A DNA stretch of 64,000 nucleotides from the NCBI GenBank assembly GCA_025765615.1, contig JAIVFJ010000002.1, positions 186,001 through 250,000 on the forward strand. Reading direction: 5' to 3'. Shown here piece by piece: positions 47,483-61,313 of the stretch (position 1 is the stretch's first letter; each line of letters opens with the position of its first letter). The position numbers and the translations under genes are program-made. A model generated the notes under the pieces. The model saw only the letters and a program-made list of their open reading frames with translations. It was not told where the DNA came from and made no database searches. This DNA comes from Zopfochytrium polystomum. Taxonomy: Eukaryota; Chytridiomycota; Chytridiomycetes; Chytridiales; Chytridiaceae.

Positions 47483-50400
47483 ATGAGCTTCCGAGGCCGC
47501 GGCGGCAGCAACCTGAGATCGGGCGCCTCGATGCGCGTCGACGGCGGCCCGTCCGTCTCGTTCAGCACGAACGGTCCAACCTCCATCGCCAACGCCGCCG
47601 CAGTCGCCGCCGCAGCCGCCGCCGCCAACGCTGCTGCTGCGTCGGCCGGTGGATGGCAGGTTGCCGGTCGCGGCTCACGGTTCCGTAACGGCGGCGGGGG
47701 GCGTGGTCAGGGCGCTCCGCGGGGCGGCAGCGGGACGGGCAACAACGGGGGCGTCTTCAGCCGGCTGGGGACGGGCGGTCGGAGTGCCGGCGGCGGCGGC
47801 GGCGGCGGCGGGGACGTTTCCATGGCCGGCGCCAGCAGCGGCGGCGGGTCGTCGTCTCGCAGACAGTTGAGTCTCTCGTCCCATGGTTTTTTCTCTCTGC
47901 GCGGGGGAGCGCCAGCTTTCAGTCCTTGTGCTTCGCTTCTCGACGTCAACAACACCAAAATGGCTCACCGCGGAACTCGGCTGTCCGTTGTGTTCGCACC
48001 TGCGCTTTTTCTGTTCCTCTTTCCCTTGGCAGCAACCCCATGGCGGCCAACCGGCCCATCGGGCACCGTCCGGCGGCGTCAGGCGGTGCGACAGAAGTTG
48101 TGGTGAGAATTTGTGCCTGGTAACAGCATGGAATCTTTTGTTGACTTGTGTGGGAATCTAGGTTCGCGGTTGGCGATCAGGGAACCCCGACGTCGATACG
48201 CTCATGAACTTCATCCATAGCAAAGTAGAAATCCCTGTCAATGTTGTCGGGGTAAGTTGATTTGGCGGATACGGCCCTCTTCGGTGGAGGATACTGACCT
48301 CTCTCCAGATTCGCACGCAAGGTGACGACGCGTTCATTCGCACGAGCAACATCCGGGAAGCCCAGGCGATATTCAAGCTGAGTGGTATTCGTTACGCTGG
48401 GTCAAAGGTAGCCGCAGAGCGCGCTTTCAGCATGCTGACGAGTTCAATTGCTCTCAGCTATTAGTATCGCCCGCACGCATGGGAGCAGATGGACGATCTC
48501 GCCAGAACGTACCCCAGGAATTCAATACTACAGCCATTCCAACTTTGACCAGTATTATTCAGTCCCGTTATAACGCTGTGTCAAAGTTTCTCAATCTCGA
48601 CAATTTGGATGCGGACCCAGCGATGGCTTCCCACCCCGCGCTCTCCGGGTTTGGCGGGAACGTTCTCGAGACAAGCAAAATTGGGCCCGTCCTGTGCAAG
48701 CTCATTGGCCAGATTTGCCCTGACGTAAGGACCACCGCCCTTACCTTTTCAACGCGTTCAGATATTCATAACCCCCGCATTGCTGCCGCAGGTTCTCACA
48801 ATATCACTGCAATCCAATCGGCTCACTTCGCTACGGCCATTTCAAACTCTTTCGCAATATTGCCTGCTCCTTCAGAATCTATCGTTCAGAGACAACCAAA
48901 TACAGAGCTTCCGGGAGATCGAACCTCTCAAGGGGAACGAACTGAAAAATCTCCGAGAAATAATGTTCACAGGCAATCCTGTCCGAGATCGCGAAACACG
49001 CAGAACAGGCGGTGAAGCAGCCTATCGATCGTCAGTATCACACCGGCTTGAACCCAAGGAGTTTACTTACTTCATTCCAGGAAGATAAAGCAGATGTTCC
49101 CGACAATTCAAATCTTGGATCAGGCGGACTTTGAGGACGAAATCGCCATTCCAAGCGTTGAGGACAACACTGTGAAGGAACTGCAAGATACGGAGAAGGA
49201 CTCCTTTCTGGATTCACCAGTTACGGCGGACATGATTCAGGACTTTATTCCCAAATTCTTCAGTCTGTTCGATAAGAACCGAACTGGATTGTTCGATCTA
49301 TACGCAGACCAAGCGCAATTTTCCGTTTCAGTAGATATGGAGCCCCGTTTCAAGCGATCCGGGCCTGCAGCGAAATCGCGAAATTCGATGCGATATGACA
49401 ATTTTGACCGCTGGCTACCGTTCAACCGAAATCATGTCACCACCACAGGTGATGACGCGTTTGGAAGGGTTGGAGTATTTTTTTAATTTGCTTAAAGATC
49501 CAGGGAGGCGAGGCTCGTACTTGGCTGCTGGGCCAACTGCCATAGGGCAAGCTTTCGCGCGCTTGCCAACGACGCTTCACCCAACATCAAGCCCAGCAGA
49601 AAAAAAGATGTTTGTTGCAGATGCATTTCAGCTACCGATGCCGACAGGCGTCATGCTGATATTCACCCTCCATGGAGAGTTCACCGATGGTAATCCTCCG
49701 ACAATGATGCCAACCAGCTGATCACTTCAAACAGTTGAGCTCCACAAAGCAAGATCCTTCTCCCGAACATTCACAATCATTCCGCCTCCACCTGGATCAA
49801 GGTTTTTCTTTGCACTGATTTGCGAATTCCAGCCCCTCACAGCATTTAAAGAGCCGCTCAAGCCGGATGGCAGTACGCAATACTCAACGACATGCTTGTA
49901 GTTCGGAGCTGGGCGCAAGATCGAGTTTGGATGAGCAAACCGTCTTCACCTCAAAGTGCCGTTCCAACGAATGGGCCACTCGTGGGAGTTGTCCTCCCAA
50001 AACGAGGAGCTCCAAATCGCGCCATGAGTGGAATGTTGCCGACGGGCCAACCGCTGCGCGCGATGAGCGGTCTGGAAACAACAGGAGCACCGGTTCGAGT
50101 GATGAGCGGTATTGAAGAGCCTCTTTCTCTGGACTTGAATCCGGCGGCAGGCGCCCTCCCCAATGATCCTGCGGTGCTCTATGCCCTGATGCAAAGCTTG
50201 AACCTGGTTCGTCGTCTGTCTCTTTCTCCCAATTATCTCGCTGTTTGACCCTCATTTTGCATTCAACAGACTGCAGCGCAGCACGAGCTTGTTTGTCAAT
50301 TAGCGAGAGAAACCGGCCTCAATTATCAGTTTGCGGCGCAGTGTTTGAGTCAAACGGATTGGGAACCGCCAAAGGCGATGGAGGCGTTCCTTAATGTCAG

Positions 50401-50509
50401 GGTAAGCGAAGTGCTTGTTGGAACTCCGAGGCAGGCTTCTCACACGGCCCGAAAATCGTTATAGGCGACTATCCCGAGCGAAGCATTTACCTTCATTCCT
50501 CCGCAATAA
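47483..50509 (+). CDS. MEX67: mRNA export receptor Mex67/NXF1
   Basis: The domain order is that of NXF1/Mex67. The N-terminal segment is Arg/Gly-rich with an Ala run (MSFRGRGGSN onward). An RRM-like domain follows (about 48160-48415: VRGWRSGNPDVDTLMNFI, then FKLSGIRYAGSK). Leucine-rich repeats come next (about 48560-49030: LTISLQSNRLTSL, then LSFRDNQIQSF and FTGNPVRD). Then an NTF2-like domain (FFSLFDKNRTGLFDLY, FNRNHVTTTDPGRRG, AILNDMLVVRSW). Last is a UBA-like TAP-C domain (ETGLNYQFAAQCLSQTDW) that binds FG nucleoporins, ending TFIPPQ. Two joins that look like frame changes resolve with ordinary 49-51-nt introns. The stop TAA overlaps an AATAAA, and a second follows at 50513. The kinase gene begins only 102 nt later. 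Confidence 0.92.
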
Positions 50510-50512
50510 ACA

Positions 50513-50518
50513 AATAAA
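50513..50518 (+). terminator. Polyadenylation signal of MEX67
   Basis: AATAAA directly after the stop. Another copy at 50505-50510 overlaps the TAA itself. Cleavage would fall inside the 5' region of the next gene. Confidence 0.6.
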
Positions 50519-50611
50519 TTCTCGGCTCATCGGGTGGCTGCAAAATTGTCCCATCCGCCTTTTCGTGATCACGTAGACACACTCCGCGTCAAAGGACCCT
50601 GCCAGCTAGCT

Positions 50612-53929
<3,318 letters not shown>

Positions 53930-54122
53930 GGGCTTTGGGCTCGATGTAGCTCCGACAAGAGCTGTTGGACTTTTCGATGTGATAGACCTTTATGGTAGAT
54001 TATGTTCTACTGGTGCCTTCTGGATGAAGCCATAATTGAACAAACAAGCAGTTACTTTGAACAGTCATTTTTTCCCCCCCCTTGTTTTTTCTTCGTTCAC
54101 GCGCGCGCAGAACAAGCCAAAA

Positions 54123-54159
<37 letters not shown>

Positions 54160-54268
54160 GAAAAGAATGATGAGGAGGCTGCGAGCAAGAACTGATGCAT
54201 TGCAGAAAGTGAAAAAACTTCTCCCGCCGGACGTAACCCGGTCGGCGGGGGACGAAAAAAGCCTCCCG
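53930..54268. other. Convergent intergenic region with poly-A/(AAAAG)n
   Basis: Lies between the stops of the kinase (+) and the YedE gene (-). It contains a 20-nt poly-A run and AAAAG repeats (54119-54167). Open frames here are repeat-driven. Confidence 0.55.
54119..54167. repeat. Poly-A plus (AAAAG)n
   Basis: About 20 A followed by roughly five to six AAAAG units. Confidence 0.9.
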
Positions 54269-55792
54269 CTAGTGAATGAACGGCGTCAATCCCATCGCCG
54301 CCGCAAACATGGCCATGACCGTCACAAACGACGACAAGGACAGCTGCGCGACGCCCGAGATGCCGTGGCCCGACGTGCAGCCGCCCGCGACCCTGGACCC
54401 GTACACCAGCAACAGGCCGCCCACGAACGCGGCGCCGGCGCTGGGGAGTCCCGCGGCGGGGTGTACAAAGACCTCCGGCACGGCGGCGACGGCGGCGCCA
54501 CCGGCGAGCGCGGCGGACAGCGCGCCGCCGAGGACCATGCCCGCGGTGAGGAAGCCGTGGTCGTGGTCGTCGACGTAGTCCTTGTAGTACGGCGCGTTGC
54601 TGCGCCACCCCAGCGGGTCGAGCAGGCGGGCGATGTTGCCGCCGATGTACGGGTAGACGGAGGACGCGCCGAGCGGCTTCTGTACCGCGAGGAGCGAAGC
54701 CAGCTGTGTGGCGCCGATGACCAGGCCGGCGCCGATGGCGGTCCACAGCGGGGTTGTCGGGCTCGGTGGGAAGCCGTCGATGCGGACGGGGGCGGTGATG
54801 TGGAGGTGTTGGATGAGGTCGGGGATGTAGGGCTTGATGGAGTGGAGGAAGCCGATGAAAGGGACGATGGCGAGGCCGAGAGCGAGGCGTAGAAGGCGTA
54901 GGAAAGCCGCGACGGCTTTTCTGGCGGTCGGGGCGCGAAAAGTCCGTCAACGGTCTCCACGGGGTACTTTTTGCCGTAACCGGGGAGGATGGTCGACTGA
55001 AGGAACTTGACAATGTAGCCGTGGGTGATGGATGCAAAGAGGGCGCCGCCCATGGCGGGCGCCGCCGTGGGAATGCCGGACGAGGCTTGCAAAATGAGGG
55101 TTCCCGGGCACGCTCCTGCTAGTGCCATTCCCTGCATTAATGGATACGAACAGTGAGTTGCGAATCGAATTCGACTGAAAAATAAAACGAAAAATCAAAA
55201 TGATGCTTACAACTCCGACCATCGATCCCCCGACAATGTTGGCACCGTACTTGCCCAGCGCGTCGACTCCAACAGAAGTTGGCGGCTTTGGTGACCGCTT
55301 TATCAAGCCCAGATACTCGACGAGCACGTACCCGGCCCTGCAAGAATGTTTTACAACGACGCGAAACCATCAAAAAGGTCAGCGCAAAGACAAAAAGGAG
55401 CAAAAAACGCAACACCAACTCACATGCCGGACACGGTGGCGGTGAGGTACATTTGCAGCATCGAGTGCGACTTCCAGCCCATCTGCGAAATGATGAGGAC
55501 TGGCCAGTGCATCCGTGCCTTGTGCAAAGCCATGCCAAAGGGAATGCCGACGAGGAGGGTCCGAGCGTAGTGGCCGACGCGGGACGGGGCAGAGGGCGAC
55601 CCGGTGGAGGCGCCGGCAACCCGGCCGGCCCCAGGCGTGGAGGGGAGAAGCGGTGGTAGTGGTGGTGGTAGTGGTAGCGGTGGAGGATGAGGCCGGGGCA
55701 ATATCGCTCGCGACACCACCCACGCCCGTCGACGTCGCCGCGGTCGCGGTCGCGGTTGCAGCAGTGGTGGTGGTAAGCGTCGCTGTCGCCAT
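54269..55792 (-). CDS. YeeE/YedE-family sulfur-compound transporter (reading frame broken)
   Basis: Translated in pieces, the gene gives a complete YeeE/YedE (DUF395) membrane protein. Its parts are YARTLLVGIPFGMALHKARM, YLTATVSGM, then GMALAGACPGT and LGLAIVPFIGFLH, and finally GSRVAGGCTSGHGISG with LSLSSFV. The two Cys-containing motifs are the hallmark; bacterial YeeE imports thiosulfate through such conserved cysteines. The terminal TAG is at 54269 (LTPFIH). ATG 55792 opens a Thr/Ala-rich leader in another frame, and a +1 shift near 55642 would connect it. A second break near 54938 needs +2 or -1. Introns with normal borders lie at about 55137-55210 and 55335-55425. The family is mainly bacterial, with patchy fungal occurrence, so old horizontal transfer is likely. 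Either sequence errors or recent decay explain the breaks. Confidence 0.75.
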
Positions 55793-56306
55793 TTGCAGCT
55801 GCGGGTGCTGCTGCTGCTAAGAGGTAGGTAGGTTATCGATCACGCGGCGGTGTTCGGGGGAAGGTGGTTTAATTGTAAATGGTCCTGTGAAGGTATTGTT
55901 CAATGCCATTGCGTTTTTGGCCGTTTCGATGGCGCAATATTAATAATATTTGCATTCTCCCGCCCGCCCGTGTGTGTGCATGAATATTCGTTCCAAACCA
56001 AACCAAACCAAACCAAACCCAAAGAGAAAAAGAAAATGTACTTCCATATCGAGAGACGCCCACAGGGGTGCATGCAAAGAGGAGCCTGTCTGTCTGTCTG
56101 TCTCTCTCCCAGTCCCAGCAAGCTCGATCGATGAATGCCCTTTCTTTGTTTGCCTCTTTGTCTGCAAGTGCTTTTGCGGGTAAGTGGCGGTGATCGGCGT
56201 CTTTTTGTAAAACAGACAAGCGAGCCGTTTTCACTGGTTCGTGCCGTCCGACGGGCGACGGCACCAAGTTGAGGCCGTGGGGCGAAGCAAATCCGCAGCG
56301 CTTCCA

Positions 56307-56350
<44 letters not shown>

Positions 56351-56494
56351 TTGCCCATTGCGTGAATGTCTGCATGGTCCGTCACTCTCCGCTAATGAAA
56401 AAGAAGACGAGGCGGAGAAAAAAAAAAAAAAACACACAACATTTATTAGCTCTTTCCAACTCCATTTTGCTCCCTCTCTCTCTCTCTTGTGCAT
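55793..56494. other. Intergenic region with CCAAA and GA repeats
   Basis: Promoter side of the YedE gene and 3' flank of the RRM gene. It contains (CCAAA)n at 55992-56020, a (GA)n tract at 56311-56345 and a poly-A run at 56419-56433. No supported gene. Confidence 0.55.
56311..56345. repeat. GA microsatellite
   Basis: About 17 GA units between the YedE and Gbp2-like genes. Confidence 0.9.
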
Positions 56495-57000
56495 TTAGCG
56501 GTAGTAGTCTCCGTTCGGTCCTCCAGCGGGAGGATAATCAGAGCCACCACGGTAGTCTTTGCCACCAGCACCATAGTAGGGCGCTTGTCCGCCAGGCATG
56601 CCCCCAGTCGGAGATGGCCCTGGTGGCGGGTAGTCATTGGGTCTACCGCCCCCAGACGGTGCTGGCGGGTAGTCCTTATAAAAGTCTGCACGTCCGTACT
56701 GAGGGTGCCCACCTGGCCCGCGCGGGGGCGGAGGCGGGTACCGTCCCACTGGCGATTCATGCAAAGACGCGGGGTGAAAAGAAGAGTTTAGTTCCTTAAT
56801 AATACTATCCGGCAGCTCATCAAGCGCAAGTGGGAAAAAAGCACTTACTCGGGGGAGGTGGGGGAGGGGGCGCTCCATATCCGCGGTCATAGCCGTAGCC
56901 ATAGCCTCCGTAAGCGTATGGGTCGTAAGGAGGGCGTCCATAGTAATCGCGATTGTCGTATGGTGGATAGTCCCGGTAACCACCGTAAGATCGAGGCGGG

Positions 57001-57031
<31 letters not shown>

Positions 57032-58743
57032 CACCTCCTCCGACAATCGATACCTATGATGTGCACCGCCCCAGCAAACATACAACACCCGAACAAACCC
57101 GCAGAGATTCACGCACCCAAGCCAACGCGCGTGCCGATCAAACGTCCGTCGCAGAAACCAGAGCGGGTTGCCCAAAGCAGGCAGGGGTAAAGGGAAAGAG
57201 GGACCTACGGTTAACTTTCCGCTCCGCCAACGACGCTGTCAACACCCAGCCATCACGGTAACCCTCTGTCCATCGCAGCCAGGCTTCAAGGTCAGAAGCA
57301 CTCGCGAGCAGCAATCCGTCGCAACTACTGCCCACCACCAGCGAGACAAGAGGCACAGGCCTGAGACCCCCGACCAAGCAACGCGCAAACGAGACAAACA
57401 CACCGCACCGCCCCCCACTTCCGCAGCCACATCTCGCACCTCCAATCGCCTCCCATGCCATTCGTAACCGTGGTACATCGCTAAATGAATGAGAGGTCTC
57501 AGAATCTTCAAGAAAAAAGGGTTTCGGGGCGTCTTACAGATAGCGTTGTGAGCATCTCCTGGAGCTTCGAAGACCACCGTGCCGGTTCCTTTCGAGCGGC
57601 GATCGGGCCCTTCGTGCACGTCGGCGCGAATGACGGGTCCCGCTTGGCGGAATAGGTCTTTAAGGTCTTGCCAAGCAACGATGTACGGAAGCTGGAAGTG
57701 CCTTTAGATGCCACATCTTTTGGGAAGAAAGAGGCCCTATTACATACATTCGAAACATAAACCGAGCGTCCAGCATCGCTGTCGCGGTAGCGCCCGCCGC
57801 CCGCGGCGCCTCCGCCGCGGTCGCGTCCAGAACCACCCCTCATTTCCATTTCGCGGTCCTCTCGAACAAACACAGCGCGTCCCATTAGCGTCGTGTCGTT
57901 CATCTCGCGAATGGCCTTCTGCGCCTCCTCGATCGTGGCAAACTCGACCACGCCGCAGCCTTTCGACCGCCCGTTCGGCAGGGTGAGAACATCCGCAAAG
58001 AGCACCTCGCCGACCTTGCGCATGTGGTCTTTCAAGTCCTGCCAGCCAACCTCGTACGCGAGGTTTCCGACGTAGACGCGCCGCTCGCGGCGCGAGTCGG
58101 TGCCCGGGCCGCGTCGACCGCCGCCGCCGTATTTGGAGGACGGATCGTTTCCGTCGCCACCGTCCAGTGAGAGCCCCATCGACGTGTCCGCAGACGAAGA
58201 TCCGGCACCGCCTCCGCCGCCGCCTCCGCCACCGCCGCCCGATTTGTACATGTCGGCGGAGGGCCGTTCGTACGGAGTACGCATGCGGCCGGACGAAGTC
58301 GAGTAAGAGGGAGGGGATCTTCCGCGTCGATGGCTACCAACACTGCCACCAACTCCGCCTCCGCCGTCTCCTCCATCTAATGATGTGCCAGGAAGAGCGC
58401 CAGAGCATGCCATAAGTATCATAACAAGACCGATATTAGTAATCAAAAATGGGGTGTGAAGGTGGGAAAGGAGTGGCGAGCTGACCGTAGACTCCAGATG
58501 TGTCGACCACGTAAGACGAAGAGCCACCGTCGCCAGAGCCCACAGCATCTATGGGGCCACCCAAGCCAACGCCGTTGCCGCCCCCGTAGTCGTGGCCGGA
58601 TGGATCGGCACCATCTCCAAGAACTGCAGTCAGATCTTGCTCCTAAGCGCACAATAGGGGGAAAGTCGCAACGTGGGGGAGCCGAGAGGGTTCTGGTTAG
58701 AGATCCTCTTCATACGTGGACATGCTCGGTCCTGCCTGACCAT
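56495..58743 (-). CDS. Two-RRM RNA-binding protein, Gbp2/Hrb1-like
   Basis: The probable start is ATG 58743, followed directly by an intron to GAGCAAGATCTG (M, then [11 protein letters not shown]). The next intron has a TACTAAT branch site and joins SGVYDGGDGG in frame. A Gly-rich leader (a Gly run is encoded near 58208-58236) precedes RRM1 ([20 protein letters not shown], then [10 protein letters not shown] and [12 protein letters not shown]) and RRM2 ([20 protein letters not shown], then [10 protein letters not shown] and [11 protein letters not shown]). RRM sequences of the WQDLKD type are typical of yeast Gbp2/Hrb1 and animal hnRNP M, nuclear mRNA-binding proteins tied to surveillance and export. 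The tail is rich in Gly, Pro and Tyr ([22 protein letters not shown]), a likely phase-separation region. Ends GDYYR and TAA. Confidence 0.85.
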
Positions 58744-59121
58744 TCTGGCTCGCCTTGACTTGGAAGGAGGAAAATCGTTCGGCCTCTTGGGGGGGAAGAA
58801 AAAAAAAACAAACAAATTTCATAGCCGGTGGGTGGAACAATACCCTCACGCTGACTACTCGTCCGCAGACTGTTTCCGGGACGGCTGCAGGAGAGGGAAC
58901 AATCGATTCCACTTGGACAGCTTAATCGGTAATTGGCTGAATTATTCCACCTAACCCTTTACATCTCGCGGTTTCCACGGAACCCTACAATCGAAAAAAA
59001 GTTCCATTCACCCACCCTTTCCTTCCAAAACATCGGTTGTATAACATGTGCACTACACACTCGTTCTTACTTCCCTCTAAATTGGGTTCAGGTTCAACGA
59101 CTGACATTGTGAATGTATGAA

Positions 59122-59127
59122 TTTATT
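59122..59127 (-). terminator. Polyadenylation signal overlapping the ORC1 stop codon
   Basis: Minus-strand AATAAA that shares bases with the TAA stop at 59123-59125. The same compact stop/AATAAA arrangement is seen at MEX67. Confidence 0.5.
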
Positions 59128-61046
59128 TGTCAATTAGTTCTTTGAGAGAAGTAAAACTGCCTGTCCGAATGGCAATAAAAAGGTCAGACTCTGCCATCAG
59201 CATTCGAACTCTCTGCTGTCGTTCAGCTGGCATCGATGTGTCAAGCAGCAAATATCGTGCTTCGTACAACTGAGAAAGCATAAAACAGCAATCGTCCCAC
59301 GGCACAACAAAAGCGTGCAAACTGCAGCATAACGTTTCGTACTGCTTGAGAACCTTTAAAACAGAAGGAATCGCTGGTTAATGAGGCCATGGAATAAACT
59401 ACACTTACCTCTTCTACAGTAGTTTCTGACTGTCCGGATCTCTTTAACACTTTTAACAGTGCCAGTAGCAGCGTCTGTTGATGAAAGGAGAGGCGTTGCA
59501 CCATTTGAACCGCCGGAGACATAAACATCTCGTTTATGACTTCGCTCATGAGCTTGCGCGTTACGACTGGCCGATCCGAGGATGCGGTTTCCTGCCTTGC
59601 TGTCAACACCTCCACTGCGCGCCTTAACGATTTTCGTAAGCTCCAACCCTCTGCTCCCGAGCGTAGGTCGGTGAAAAGGGACGGCAAAAATACCTGCAAA
59701 TATCCAGCGCTCTTCTAGCGTCTCCCGACATTCCTGCCACTTTTCTCGCGCAGAATTCGACAGCCTCAGGATGCAGCACTTGATCGCCAGTTCCTGCAAG
59801 TCGCGACTCGATGATGGTTACCAGCTGCGGCACAGTGTACGCATTAAAAGGAACCCGCGCTCGGCCGACGCGACTGTTGATTTTGTGGGAAAACATGCGC
59901 TCGGGTAGGTCCATGGTATTGGCGATTGCAACAACGATTAGACTAGAGTTGCTCGCACGGGGCCAATCGAATAAATTGTATGACGGATTGTTTTTTTGTG
60001 ATAAGAAGGTCGAGCTCGTCGACCAGAACAACTCTTGATTGTTGTGAAGCATCAAATGATGTTAGCACTCGGTTGCCGTCTCAAAGGAAAATCCACCCAA
60101 AAGGCGTTGCTCACGTTGGACGAGGTGGACGGTGTGGTTTCCCTTCTTTAAAGTAATCCAGAAGCAGACTCATGGCGTGCTTGTGGCTGACTTTCGGCGC
60201 CGATGGAAACATCGCGGTCCACAGGGCGACATACGCGTGATTAGGGTCCGTCATCTTCATTCCGTTGATTTCGAAGAAATCGAACGCCTGAAGCGCCTTC
60301 ATAGGGCGAGGAACAAACGTACGATGAAATCGAGCGCGGGGTTGGGGAAATAAAGATGTACCTCTTCATCAACGCACTCCCGCAGCTTGCTTACGACTTG
60401 CCGAACGGTGGCGGTTTTCCCCGTCCCAGGTACACCAGAGACATCTAGATGTATTGCAACAAAACCAGGGCATCAGCGTAAGCCGCACCGCATGGAGTGC
60501 TTACAGATGCATTCTCCTCCCCCTCGCTCGATCGCCTCAAACAGCTTGTCGAACTAGCATGGAAAACTCTCTGTCGCGACACGGGAGCGTCTCGGGCAGG
60601 TACGACACATGCAGATGCGCGGCGACCCGCTCGACCGCGGTTCCCGGGAGCCGCGGCGCCTCGGCGCGCTTTGGGATCGTAAGTTCGGTGCGCGTCCTCT
60701 TGTGCCTACTTCCGGAAGATGGAGCGACCCGCGTCGAGCGGGGCGTTCGCGGCGTGCGCGGCGTGCGCGGCGTGGAAGGCCTTGGAGGTGTTTCAGGAAC
60801 GATCGGGCTCCGACGTCGGCTGCTGGCTCGTCGGTTGGGTGAAGACGCTCCAGCTTGGGCTGCTGCATCCGATTCGCAAGCTTCATCGCTATGCTGATCA
60901 TCATCAGAGGATATTCCGTTACCCAGCTCAATCTGGATCCGACTATTTGGTACGTAGTCCTCGTCTCGATCGTCGTCTGCGGAACTCCCAGTTTCTTCAT
61001 CGTCGGAATCCTGATTTTTGGAGCGGCGTCTTGCATTGCGTTTCAT
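59123..61046 (-). CDS. ORC1: Origin recognition complex subunit 1, with reading-frame breaks
   Basis: The first usable ATG is 61046 (MKRNARRRSKNQDS); a TGA blocks the frame further upstream. About 150 acidic/basic disordered residues with RTPRTPRTPR repeats precede the ORC1-specific entry SYLPETLPCRDREF. The AAA+ domain follows: Walker A VSGVPGTGKTATV, FEINGMKMTDPNHAYVALW, Walker B VVLVDELDLL, YNLFDWP, IANTMDLPERM and KVAGMSGDARRALDICRRAV. The winged-helix domain reads LMSEVINEMFMSPAVQM onward, ending SLKELIDK. It binds origins and ATP within ORC and helps load MCM. Normal introns explain most joins. Two breaks remain, one at about 60554 between REFSML and FDKLF, and one at about 59980 between KKQSV and YNLFDWP. 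The N-terminal BAH domain found in many ORC1 proteins is not present before the next gene. Confidence 0.88.
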
Positions 61047-61307
61047 CAGCACGTCGGATTTGCTTAGAAGAGGAATGGTGGCAGCCAATTGAGACTCTCA
61101 GATTCGCCGCTTCGGGGTCTCCAACCTCGAGATTGTCGCCGTTGGAGGAGTTGAATGGGCTAGGAATAGGCGTATCTAGGAGCAGGGATGCTCGAGGGAA
61201 CGGGGTTGGCGTTGGGTTTATAAAAATGGATGTCCGAGAATACAGTTTGCTCGTTGAACCCAACCAACGTTTGTGTCCGAAATACATTTATCCACCCCAA
61301 TACATTA

Positions 61308-61313
61308 TTTATT
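61308..61313 (-). terminator. Polyadenylation signal of the Prp22/DHX8 gene
   Basis: Minus-strand AATAAA immediately after the TAA stop at 61314. Confidence 0.55.

Noticed and set aside
49440..49495. Apparent frameshift in the NTF2-like domain of MEX67
   Set aside because: A normal intron of about 49 nt (GTGATG to CTTAAAG) joins NHVTTTDPGRRG in frame.
49800..49860. Apparent frameshift before the AILNDMLVVRSW stretch of MEX67
   Set aside because: A 51-nt GT..AAAG intron restores PPPGSRAAQAGWQYAIL.
54322..54900. Ser/Thr/Arg-rich continuation of the YedE minus frame
   Set aside because: After about 54938 the real protein continues in another frame (LGLAIVPFIGF and GGCTSGHGISG); the long frame beyond the break is out-of-frame reading.
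59630..59710. Apparent frame change in ORC1 after RRALDIC
   Set aside because: An intron of about 71 nt ending GTTAAG joins ICRRAVEVLTARQ perfectly.
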